Source: Russula earlei
Taxonomy: Eukaryota > Basidiomycota > Agaricomycetes > Russulales > Russulaceae
DNA length: 64,000 nucleotides
Assembly (NCBI GenBank): GCA_025769875.1
Contig: JAGFNK010000208.1
Span: 1 to 64,000, forward strand
Direction of reading: 5' to 3'
A model generated the notes under the pieces. It was not told the DNA's origin, did no database searches, and was given only the letters and a program-made list of their open reading frames with translations. Within the stretch, counting starts at the first letter, position 1. Each line of letters starts with the position of its first letter. Below, in pieces: positions 11,811-22,600 of this stretch. Made by a program: the position numbers and the translations under genes.

Positions 11811-14800
11811 ATGTTGGCTGCAATCCCCCACCCGACTCACAGCCTTTCCCAATCTATGCCATACTCTCATTCGCAGTCTCCCTCGGCCTCCGCATTCCCC
11901 GAATCGGATCCACCCGCTGAAGACAAGGTCTGCCCGGGATGCCAACTTACCGTCATGGATGAGAATGGTGGGGTCGTTATTGCATTTGGGTGAGCTTCTT
12001 CGTACTCCCTCTCATCCATCGACATCGCGTCTTAAAACCCCCCCTTCTCCGTCCCTTTGCCTTAGACAATCCTTCTTTCACATCGACTGCTTCAAGTGTG
12101 CAAAATGCCGAGACAGGGTGACCGCCGACACCAATCTCCTTCTCCTCTCCGACGGCCAGCCGGTCTGTTCAAATTGTTCATACAGCTGCAGCGTCTGCCA
12201 TCAACCCATCCTCGATGAAGCCATCATGACCGGCGACGACTCATACCACGCGCACTGCTTCAAATGTCGATCCTGTCACAATCGTATCGACGAACTCATG
12301 TTCGCCAAGACAAGTCACGGTATTTACTGCATGAAATGCCACCACCAACGCGTCGCTCGCAGCAGACGACATGCCCAGAAACAGAAGGAACGCGGCAATG
12401 CTTCCGTCGCGCACATCTCTTCAAAGCCGCGTGCTCACATCACCAAGGAGCTGTCAGTACCGCCTGTGGTGCGTTTCATTCACTTACCCTCGCCGTAAAG
12501 CGCGTCATTCGCTCACCTTCATGCCATAAGAACGCACTCACGGGACTTTTCACCCCTGATTCTGCGCCAGATTCTCTACCCGTCTCCACTTCCTCGTCCG
12601 CACAGACTTCTCCCGCTCGGTCTCGGCCAGTGACATCTTGGGATAGTAGTAGGATCGCAAATTCAGACCTCACAACATGAGCAACCATCCACTCAACTCG
12701 GCCGTGACGAGCGACAGAGTGCGTCGCATGCATCCGCAGACCCCGCACAGTCTTCTCAGAGAACCTCCCAAAATTTGTTACCTTCGCCCACCTCACCATT
12801 TACCGTTTCTCCGCCTGCTGATTTCGATACCCCCCGAGCACGCTTTTCTGATCCTTTATCACCTGCCGTCGTCGTGTCAGCACAAGAGCCTGAGGCTGGT
12901 TCTCAGGTCGCGTTCACGTATCTTCAGCCTTCTAATGAAAGTGGAAGCGCAGCATCGTTTCTAAACCTCGATCGACCGGCGTCCATCGAGCGGCGCAGTA
13001 GCTATGCCGACGAGACTCGCCCTCTTGATAAGAATACTCCTCCGCCTAGTTTGACCCAATCGGCCAAAGCATCCGGCAACCGTTCTAGCAATCCTCGCCC
13101 GTCTTTCGACCGATGAAGCTACAACAACCAAGTCGAACGACAAATCAATATCCGCGCCGCAATCGCCTTCACCAACACCGTCATTAGACACGGGCCGGGC
13201 CTCGGATCACACGGGCATTCAAGCGTTGCCCTCGAGAGCGCAAGCTACGGAGGGACTCTCCCGCCGACCCTCCCGAAAAGCACTATGGGGAATCACCAGC
13301 TTCTGCCCCTGCTGTACCGGTCTCCATGCCCGATCACTCGCGTAGCCAAATAGGGTCCCCGTACAGTCCTCCTTCTGGGTTCGATCCCTCAAGCCAGCCT
13401 CCACGTCAAGAAATGACGCTTGAACGCCTTCCACCTCGCACTCATAGCCTGGGGGTATCCAGTCAGGATCCCACAAGGAATCGATGGTCGCCCCCTACAC
13501 CGAACGGCGCATCTGGAAGAACGTCATCCGACGAGAAAGACAGGTCAAACCCGGGTTCCTTTCTCAGCATCGATGTCGAGAAATCACGGACAGGCTATGG
13601 CATAGGTAAACGACCAAAGTCCCCCGGGTACAAAGCGCCTTCGCCCGCACACAAAGTGGACGTCCCACAAGGCATCGAGAGTGAGACAGATACGACAGAC
13701 GGGGAATGCAGCCCCGACAAACAGACCCGGACACTATCGCTACCCACAAAAGAGGAGGCGAAATCGCGTCGACGACCGGTCCGACTCGAACTTGACATGA
13801 ACCAGTCCGCTTTGCAAGAAGGGAGAGAACAGGTATCTTTCCTCAGCAATGCTGGGGACGCAGATTCCGAGGGCGAGTCCTCACCCGTTGAACGCATGTC
13901 ACGCTCGACCTTTATTGCACCCGCGCATCCGCCAATCCGTTTCTCAGTAAGCGGGAACGGGTTCCAAGAGTTGCTGGCACAAGTCGACCCACGCAACCGC
14001 ACCTCGTTGAATATTATCGAAGAACTCGCCAAGTTGAATCAGGACGCAGAGGCTCAGCTCAATGCTGGTCCCAGCGCCACTTCATTAGAACCAAATGGCG
14101 ATACTGCACATCACGAAGGGAGGCACGCATATACCCCTCCGAGCGTTATCACACCAACGATGATCTTTGGGTCTCCATCAGTCGATAATTCATCTGTGAC
14201 AACAATCTCGGCGCCCAGTAGCCAAGGTCACGATGACCTAACCCAAGATCAACCCGTGACAAGCAACGGTCCCGAATCCGACTTGTTACAGCGCGGCATA
14301 CTCAATAATACTTTGTCTCCACGAAGTAGCCGGTCCTCGTCCTCGAGGTCCAACGATCCACCGGCTCGCGATGACCAGTACGCGCGTCTCGACGCTAATT
14401 CCTTCTCTTACCATACCGATGCCAATTTATCGGGGACCAAAATGCAATCCACTGCCCCAACGCCAGATTCGTCGATTCCACGCATGGCAAAGCTTGACTC
14501 CTCACTCGCAATCATCAGGAGGCTCCAAGATGCTTTGCAGGATGCAGCTCGGCGTGGCACGACGCAGATAACGCTTGATCAGGAATTCGTACAGGCTGTC
14601 GTTATGATGATTGAACAGAGAAGGGATGAGAATGCCAAAACAAAGGGGAAGCTAGACCATATCAAGGTATGCACACATTCTCCCTGATTGTCAATCGACT
14701 GATTATGCTGATGGTGCGGTGATAGGATGCCAACCAACGAGCCAATGGTGGACTTGTAGCATACGATGAGTATGCAGCGGAGTTGAGAGTCCGTCGCGAG

Positions 14801-16733
14801 GCAGAAGCTGAAGTCACGCGATTGCGCGTTTTACTTTCGGGACAAGCCGCAAGGATCACGGCGCTATCTGGTCAGGGTCGCAAAGACGAGCTCCACAAAC
14901 AGCTGTCGCATGATCTCAAGGATAGTCTAAGCGTCCTTGAGCAGGACGTTGCAAAACTCAAGGTCGAGCGTGATGTAGCACTGGTCGAGATGGAGGAAAT
15001 TGCTTCGTCAAGAAGGTAGGTATCGTCGTTTTCTGTGACATGGGCAGTTCCCTGACACGGAAGTACGGGAAGCTCGGCACCAGCGACCGAGAGGGATGGC
15101 GCCAACCTTACCCGGTCATTATCGATCCGTCTGGACAGTCTCAAGGTCCAGTACAAGGATGAACTGGCTTCTCTCACAGACGAGCGTGAATCACTGTTCC
15201 GTGAGATCGCTGAGCTCCAATCCGCACGAGACGTCTTTCTTGAGGAGACGACGGTGCTCAATGCGCGCAACGAAGAACTTGCTCAACTCAATGCGCACTA
15301 TATGCGGCGCATCGAAGCAACGTCCCCGATTCCCGCGCAAGAGAAACGGTTGTCCGATCGTCAACGTCCGGTTTCACCTCTCCCATCCTCTCACACCCTC
15401 AATAGTTCATTCGGAACCTCTTGGGACGAGAGCGCCGACTTTGCCAAGTACGCGAAAGTTCAACACAAGCCCTCGACAGGCGTGTTCAAGTGGCGCGGGA
15501 ATAACAAGGAAACGAATACAGTAGCATCTACTGTGCCCGACGGCCCAAATGAGAAAGCGACCTGGCTCAGGCATGCGTTCCAGCAGGTCAGCGTGCTACG
15601 CTTATCAAAGTGCGATCACTGCGGCGAGAAGCTCTGGGGTTCGCAGGCCCGTTGCCAAAGTATGTGTTGCGGCCATCGATTACCGTGTCGCACTAAAAGA
15701 GCGCATACACCCCTCCTAGCTTGCCATATTTCAGTGCATCCTCGCTGCCAACAAAACGTTCACGTCCTCTGTTTACCACAGATTTCTCGTAGGGACGACG
15801 GATCTGCAACGGCTCCTCTACGTTCGTGTATTTTTTTCCCTTTCGGGCCATTGATACTCAATCCAAGTACGCGACCTCCAGAACCAGCCATGTTTGGCCG
15901 CGAGCTCACGGAGCAAGTGCGCGCGGACTCCAAGGTTACTGATAGGATGGTGCCTCTCATTGTCGAGAAATGCATTGCAGCCTGTGGAAGCCAGCGGTGA
16001 GCCCTCATGAATGGTCAGATAAAAATGTTTTGTGACCGATCTGGTGTAGCCCTCGACTACGAGGGGATCTACCGCAAGACTGGAGGCTCTGCCCAGTCCA
16101 AGCTGATCACGCAGCTCTTCGAACGAGGCGACTACGCTGCGTTTGATCTCTTTGACAGGGACCGGTTCAACGACATCTGCAGCATCACCTCTGTCCTCAA
16201 AACGTATTTCCGCACGTTGCCCAATCCTCTACTCACGTTTGTCCTCCACGATGAGTTCATCTTTGCGGCGTCTATCTCAGATCCCGTCCACAAGTCCGCC
16301 AAATACGCCGACTTGGTCAAGCAGCTCCCAACGGAGCACTATTATACCTTACGTGCACTCATGTACCACTTGTACCGGTTCGTCTACCCCATCTCCTCCC
16401 ACACCGGCAAATCCTCTATTCGTGTTTTTATATGTTGTTGGGCAACCTTTGACTGACGAGTGTGATTTTTATTTTCGCCCGCAGGATTAAGGAACACCAC
16501 GAGGAGAATCTGATGACGGCACGCAACCTCGGTGTCGTCTTCGGACGTATGTGCTAGCTCTGTATATGTTGCTTCGTAGCTGACCTCATCCTCCGACTGG
16601 CACCACAGCCACGCTGATGCGCTCCCGCAATCCTGGAGCCGAATTTAGCGACATGGCGGGCAAGGCACTGACGATCGAATGGCTCGTGGAAAACGCGCCG
16701 ACAGTTTTCCCGCCACTGTCGACTTCACACTGA
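11811..16733 (+). CDS. LIM-LIM-C1-RhoGAP GTPase-activating protein
   Basis: It is predicted to speed GTP hydrolysis by a Rho-family GTPase in polarity control, like yeast Rga1/Rga2. Exon 1 ends inside the first LIM domain (CPGCQLTVMDENGG). The next exon supplies CFKCAKCRDRV and the second LIM domain (CSVCHQPILDEAI ... CMKCHHQR). A Ser/Pro-rich region spans 12480-14680. Its frames can be joined by short introns, for example 13132-13204 or so, but these are uncertain. A coiled coil follows (14780-15330). A C1 zinc finger lies at 15570-15775 and reads CDHCGEKLWG then CQTCHISVHPRC across an intron. The RhoGAP domain (15890-16733) has GIYRKTGG, which carries the arginine finger, then YFRTLPNPLLTF and ARNLGVVFGPTLMRS. 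The stop is at 16731-16733. Confidence 0.85.
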
Positions 16734-17523
16734 TCATCATCCTCGAAACTCCCCGTCTTCCTGGATATTCGATCTTCTGTCATTCGTATCCACTTTTTAT
16801 CTGCTTAATTACCACCTGAACGCGCTTTGTTCATAATTGTGGTGGCGCATATATCATTCTTAACGTGAGACGTACCTACACCTACACCTTTTCAACCCCT
16901 TCTGGTCTTGGTCTGTTGTTTTATCATTGACGACACCCTGGATGGCTTTTGGGCAAAACTATCGGCCCCCCCCCGCCTCATACAAACTCACGAATTTATA
17001 TCCCGATGACTGCCCACCCGGCGCTGGGCATCCACACTGTGTTTCCTTGCACTCTTTCACATACTTGTTTCGACTGAGCGGTGATCTAGTCGCGTGTATC
17101 TGTTGACTAGCTTGGATATTGTATATTCTCGGTGTATAAGGATCCGCATATTTTCAAGGCAGACTTGAAGAGGCGAGGCCCCGGAGGGACGACTTTCGCA
17201 TGATCACGGGCGTATTCGTACTGTGGGTCACTGGGAACTCGGCAGTTCACTACCATCTCGGTAATTTCACTTTTCCCTGTATCTGCTTCAACAACTCCAT
17301 TATAAACCTTGTAGCTATACTATTGAGTGCTTTTAATGTCATTCTAGCATTGAAAAATGGAGGTCCATCGAGTGGTTTTTGAGTAAATTTTGGCTGGGGG
17401 TCACACTGGCACAGTTTGATTCCAGCTGGGTTGATCATCACAGTCTGGGTCATGTCCAGATTACAAGTACTTTTCCTGGCTGTTCCAGTGACAAGTGCCA
17501 TGACGGGTCGTAAACAGTGTGAA
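16734..17523. other. Convergent 3' region, no gene recognised
   Basis: This is the space between the plus-strand RhoGAP gene and the minus-strand membrane-protein gene. It is AT-richer than the flanking coding sequence and is probably 3' untranslated sequence of both. I see no RNA gene. Confidence 0.5.
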
Positions 17524-18938
17524 TTATACATGTGGGATGAATGAGGTCCAGTGCACAACATTATAAATAGCAGAAGGAAGTGATCTCAGAGACAAGACAG
17601 GCAGCACAAGCAACACCAATCGACTAAGCATATAAACGATTACCAATATATACTGAGTCAGACCGAGGGAAAAGGTATTATACCAAGGGCTGTTCGCAAT
17701 CCATCGTCCTCTAGACTCCCATGCAGACATAACTAGTAGAAGCAGAATTGGTATAATAGTTATGGAGGCCGAAGCAACACGCCAGAGGGATCGCTCTGCG
17801 CTTGAGAGGAACACGAATGACCATCCGATACAGTGAATCCCCCCGAAGGCCGACGCGAAAATGGGAATAATGAACAGTAAAAATACATACGAGAATCCCG
17901 AGTCCTTCGACCATTTGTTTGGATAAAATGTGTCGACTCTCTTCAGGTCTTCATCTTGAATTGGGGCCCCAAAAAGAATTCTCATAGGCTTCAGGAATGG
18001 CCACAGAAGGACACGGGGTAGCCATGGCCACTTATGGTATTGTCGATCGGTGGTTAATGGTCCACGGACAATCGCAGCTGGAAGTTTGAAAAACTCTCGA
18101 AGGGCCTCCCGAGGCCCGATTGAGCAAATAGCTTCAACACCTTCGTCATCCATGGGTCTCTTCGTTTTTCGTTTCTTGTAGACTCTCACCCCGCGTTGCA
18201 CGTGCAGGGGCTTGTCCCACCACACCATGTACATCACAAGATTAAGGGCGGCGAACGCAACCGTGACGAGCTCCAATTCGGTGATCGGTAGGTCTTGGAC
18301 TCCTCGTGCGATGCATTGCGCCACAAACCAGGTGGTTTGCAGAATGACGAGTGCTTTGGAGATGATATCGCCCTTGCTCTTGTCCTCGATCTCCTCCTTC
18401 GCGATCCGGGGGTAATCTCCATTGCCCGTCAGAGAATAGAATTTTAGCTGTTCAGGCAACAGCACGCGGACAGGCCGGTTGCCTTTATACTCCATAATCC
18501 CCCCATGACCGCGAAGAAACCATGGGTGGTCGTCCATCCCTCCTCTGCGTCTAATCATCCCCATCTGATACTGCCATCAGTCTTTCAAGACTCACCTTTA
18601 TGCTCCTTTGCTAGTTCAATGGCAGCGAGCCGTTGTCTCACTGCCCACGCAATGATTGCTTCTGGCACCAAAAGGGCAGCAAGCATGAGTCCGATGCGTC
18701 GTACGGTGACCCTTGGCCACCCCTCGTCAGGACTTGGGATGTTGGGGTGGACGGAGACCCATGTGCATAACAAAATGGTGATCGCACAACTCCGTATGAT
18801 GTCCCAGAGTGACCTGCACCCCTGAGGATCGCCACAGGAAGGCGCGCGAAACGGGTCGAGATCGACAAGAGGTGGAGGGGTTTGGTGGCCAATAGGGAAT
18901 GCGCGGGTAACGGCAAGAATAGTAAAAAGGACAATCAT
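17524..18938 (-). CDS. Fungal multi-pass membrane protein of unknown function
   Basis: This belongs to a family expanded in Agaricomycetes and known only as hypothetical transmembrane proteins. Exon 1 (18938-about 18585) starts with a hydrophobic signal-like helix. It then carries the family hallmark CRSLWDIIRSCAITILLCTW, VSVHPNIP and a second hydrophobic segment (LMLAALLVPEAIIAWAVRQ). A short intron leads to exon 2, whose text includes ISKALVILQTTWFVAQCIAR, LVTVAFAALNLVMYMVWWDKP and two further C-terminal hydrophobic blocks. The stop is at 17524. No catalytic motif is visible and the role is unknown. Splicing at 18565-18584 could use slightly different borders. Confidence 0.75.
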
Positions 18939-19685
18939 GGAATGGAGGCGTAAACACGAGGAAGGTTGTAATCTCTGTCAACCACGCGGACTCGTGTTTT
19001 GTGGCGTTTCGAAGTTTTTCGTATCAGCCTCTCATGGCTTACCGCCCACTTGTGTCCCTAACTTGAAGACGCCAAGTCCAATCTTTTTGTCAAGTAATCT
19101 CACATCGAGCGAGCGGCGGCGGCACCGGCAGGCACTTCACAGAAACAACTCGACTTTATGGACAGATGGATCACGTCCGAATGCGAGATGCAGGAGACGG
19201 TGGACGATGGAGCCGATCTTTTAGCCACGTTATCAGGTACCGAAACCAGCATAGACAGAGTATTAGCTGTTGTTAGTCAATATATATGTATGAGTCGGTG
19301 TACTACAGTTGGTCGACACAAAACAAGGATAATGTATGTGGTACACCACGGGGGAAAAGGTAAACCGAGATCAGCAGGAACAATCCCGGCCTGAGGACGG
19401 CAGAACTGGATGTGCCAGCGCAGAATAATCCCAACGTTGACCCACTGGGCTTGACCCCCTGCTAAACCATCAAGGGGTTTGGGGCACCCCACGTCCGAAC
19501 GGGAGAGGGATTAATGACCGTAAATGTGAAATTCGTTTGGCGTCTTTACGCGACGCGTCTCTGGCCTCGTAGACACAAAACATACCCCCCCCCCAATCCT
19601 AATCAAAAAAATTCGTTGTTGAACTCTGATGATTCTTGAATGGGCCACGATCTCCATCTTGTGGGTTAATGACAAAAGGTTTTTA
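18939..19685. other. Intergenic with one weak coding candidate
   Basis: A plus-strand frame from 19158 begins MDRWITSECEMQETVDDGAD and looks protein-like for about 45 residues, but it has no recognised domain or clear continuation. The rest is the upstream region of the membrane-protein gene and the 3' region of the NLR gene. A run of C lies at about 19584-19592. Confidence 0.35.
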
Positions 19686-22600
19686 TTACTCGGGCTTGAA
19701 TCTAACCAGGTCTTTACATCTCGACTGATTCGCCTCTGCTTCTTCAAGCAGGGACCGGTATGCATCGTTCTGAGCATCTGCATCGTATGCGCGGCGCCCC
19801 AAAAGGAGCCGACAAACCTCCACATCTCCCCTCCTTGATGCCCAATGCAGTGGGGTCTCGTCGTCCTCGTCCAGGGCTGTAGGATCTGCGCCGCAGTCGA
19901 GAAGGAGTCGAGCGACTTCCACGCCCAAAGCATAGTGCAATGGAGTCCGCCTGCCATCGTCGCGGGCCGTCGCATCCGCGCCGTGGTTGAGAAGGACCCG
20001 AGCGACTCGCATGCTCCGCACCTCGTGCAGTGGGGTCCGCTTGTGCTCATCCTCGGCCATTGCATCTGCACCGTGTTTGAGGAGGAGCCGAGCGACCGCG
20101 ACATCGTTCGCCGCTTGGTGCAACGGAGTCCGCTTGTACTCGTCCTGGGCCGTCGCATCTGCGCCGTGCTCGAGAAGCAGTCGGACCACTGCCGCGTTCC
20201 GCACGCCGTGCAGTGGGGTTCGCCCGCCATCATCCTGCGCCGTCGCATCCGCACCGTGCTCGAGAAGCAGTCGGACCACTTCCGCATTCCACACCTCGTG
20301 CAACGGAGTGCGCTGGCAGTCGTCTTTGGCATTCGCATCTGCCCCATGTTCGAGAAGGAGCTGGGCAGCTTCCCCACTCCCAGCGTTGTGCAGAGGAGTT
20401 CGGCCGTCGTGGTCCCGTGCCGTCGCGTCTGCGCCGTGTTCAAGAAGGAATCGAACCGCGTTCCCGTCCTTCACCTCATGCAACGGTGTTCGCTTGCGGT
20501 CGTCCTGCGCGGTCGCATCCGCACCGTGCGCAAGGAGCAGTCGAACAACCGCCATACTCATCGCGTGATGCAAGGGGGTGCGTTGGGCGATGTCCCGGGC
20601 AGTCGCATCCGCACCATGCTCAAGGACGAGTCGAGAGACTTCCACATTCTCCGTCCTGTGCAGCGGAGTGCGCTTGTAAACGTCTTGGGCAGTTGCATCC
20701 GCGCCATGTGCGAGAAGGAGCTGTGCAATTTCTACGCTCTGCGCATGGTGCAGTGGGGTCTGCTTGAAATCGTCTTGGGCGGTTACATCTGCACCGTGCT
20801 CGAGAAGCAGTTGGGCAACTTCTACACTCTCCGCATGGTGTAACGGAGTCCGCTTGTAATCATCTTGGGCTGTTGCATCCGCACCGTACTTGACAAGGAG
20901 CTGAGCAACTTCCACACCATGCGCACGATGCAATGGAGTTTGCTTGTGATTGTCTTGGGCTCTCGCATCTGCGCCACATTCGAGAAGGAGCTGAGCAACT
21001 TCTACAATATGCGTATAGTGTAATGGGGTCCGATTGTCATCGTCTTGGGCCGTTACGTCTGCACCATGCTCAAGAAGTAGCTGGGCAAGTTCCATACTTC
21101 TCGCTTGGTGAAGTGGAGTCCGCTTGCGATTGTCCAGGGCAGTCACATCCGCACCATGTTTGAGAAGGAGTTGAGTAATGTCCGCGTTCCATACATTGTG
21201 CAATGGAGTCTCATTGCAATCGTCTTGAGCTGTTGCATCTGCACCGTGCTCAAGAAGGAGCCGAGCGATTTCCACGTCACCCACAGAGTACAATGGAGTC
21301 CGCTTATAATCATTTTGGGCTGCTGCATCTGCACCGTGCTCAAGAAGGAGCCGCACGATTTCCACTCTATACGCAAGGTGCAATGGAGTCTCCTTGAACT
21401 CGTTTTGGGCTGTCACATCCGCACCGTGCTTGAGAAGAAGCTGGGCAATTTCCAAGCTCCGCGCATGGTGCAATGGAGTACCCTTGTGACAATCTTGGGC
21501 TGTTACATCTGCACCATGCTCGAAGAGGAGCTGAGCAATTTCCACGTTCCGCTGCACTGTGCAATGGCTGTCCGCTTGTTCTCGTCCTGGGCCGTTGCAT
21601 CTGCACCGTGTTTGAGAAGGAGCCGAGCAACTTCCACATCTCGCACACGGTGCAAAGGAGTCCGCTTTGTGACATTCCGAGCTGTCGGCATCCGCGCCAC
21701 GCTCAAGAAGGAACCGGACGACTTCCACACTCGACGCCTGGTGCAATGGGGTCATCTTGGCCTTGTCCTGAGCCGTCACATCTGCGCCATAATCGAGAAG
21801 GAGCCGAACGTGGTCCACAGTTTGTGCTCGGTGCAGCGGAGTCCGCTTCCCCACGTCCTGGGCGGTTGCATCTGCGCCGTGCTCGAGAAGGAGCCGGGCA
21901 ACTTCCACACTCAGTGCATCGTGCAATGGAGTCTGCTTGCGATAGTCTTGGACTGTCGGATCCGCGCCATGTTCGAGAAGAACCTGAGCAACTTCCACGC
22001 TCTGCGCCTGGTGCAATGAAGTCCGCTTATAGATGTCCTGGGCTGTCACGTCCGCGCCATGTTCAAGAAGGAGTTTAGCAACTCTGACGCATGACACCAC
22101 ATGCAATGGCGTTGCACCGTTCGACGCGATCGAAGCGTTCACGTCTTGTGAGCGCTCGATGACCAGGAACTCCGCAACGTCATATAGACCGTAGGTGGCA
22201 GCATAATGTAATGGCGTCGCTGGTAATCGTGATGGCATTCTCTCTGACACATTTACATACAAGAGACTTGGAGGAGCATATACCCAGGCCCAGAGTGCAA
22301 GGTGGGGCAGATTGGGGTCAAAGAGACGTTTCATGCTGTCCTGTACATTGGGCCGCACACCCTGGAACCGGGCATGGCCCACTACCTGCGAGGCAGCATA
22401 CCTGACCAGTGGAAAGTTCTTCAGGTTGTAGCGGCTGGTGCTTTTATTTAGATGAAATAGAACCCCGAGACAGGCTTGCGCGACGGTCGTGTGAGCATGG
22501 GCCATGGATACATGGTAACGGGAAACGATGTCTCCAGCTTTGGCAAGGCGGGCCGACGTCAGATATTCCTTTACGGAGAAATGCGAAAATTCAATAACTT

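Noticed and set aside
12470..13330. Apparent frameshifts in the RhoGAP gene
   Set aside because: The frames can be joined in phase by short GT-AG introns (for example a 73-base intron from about 13179, ending at CGGAG), so a broken gene is not required.
13378..13390. B-box-like GGTTCGATCCC
   Set aside because: It lies in RhoGAP coding sequence and has no acceptor stem or A box at the right distance.
19845..22078. Long plus-strand open frames of 200-330 codons
   Set aside because: They are antisense to the ankyrin repeats. The periodic GC-rich repeat keeps the opposite strand free of stops; the predicted proteins are monotonous and match nothing.
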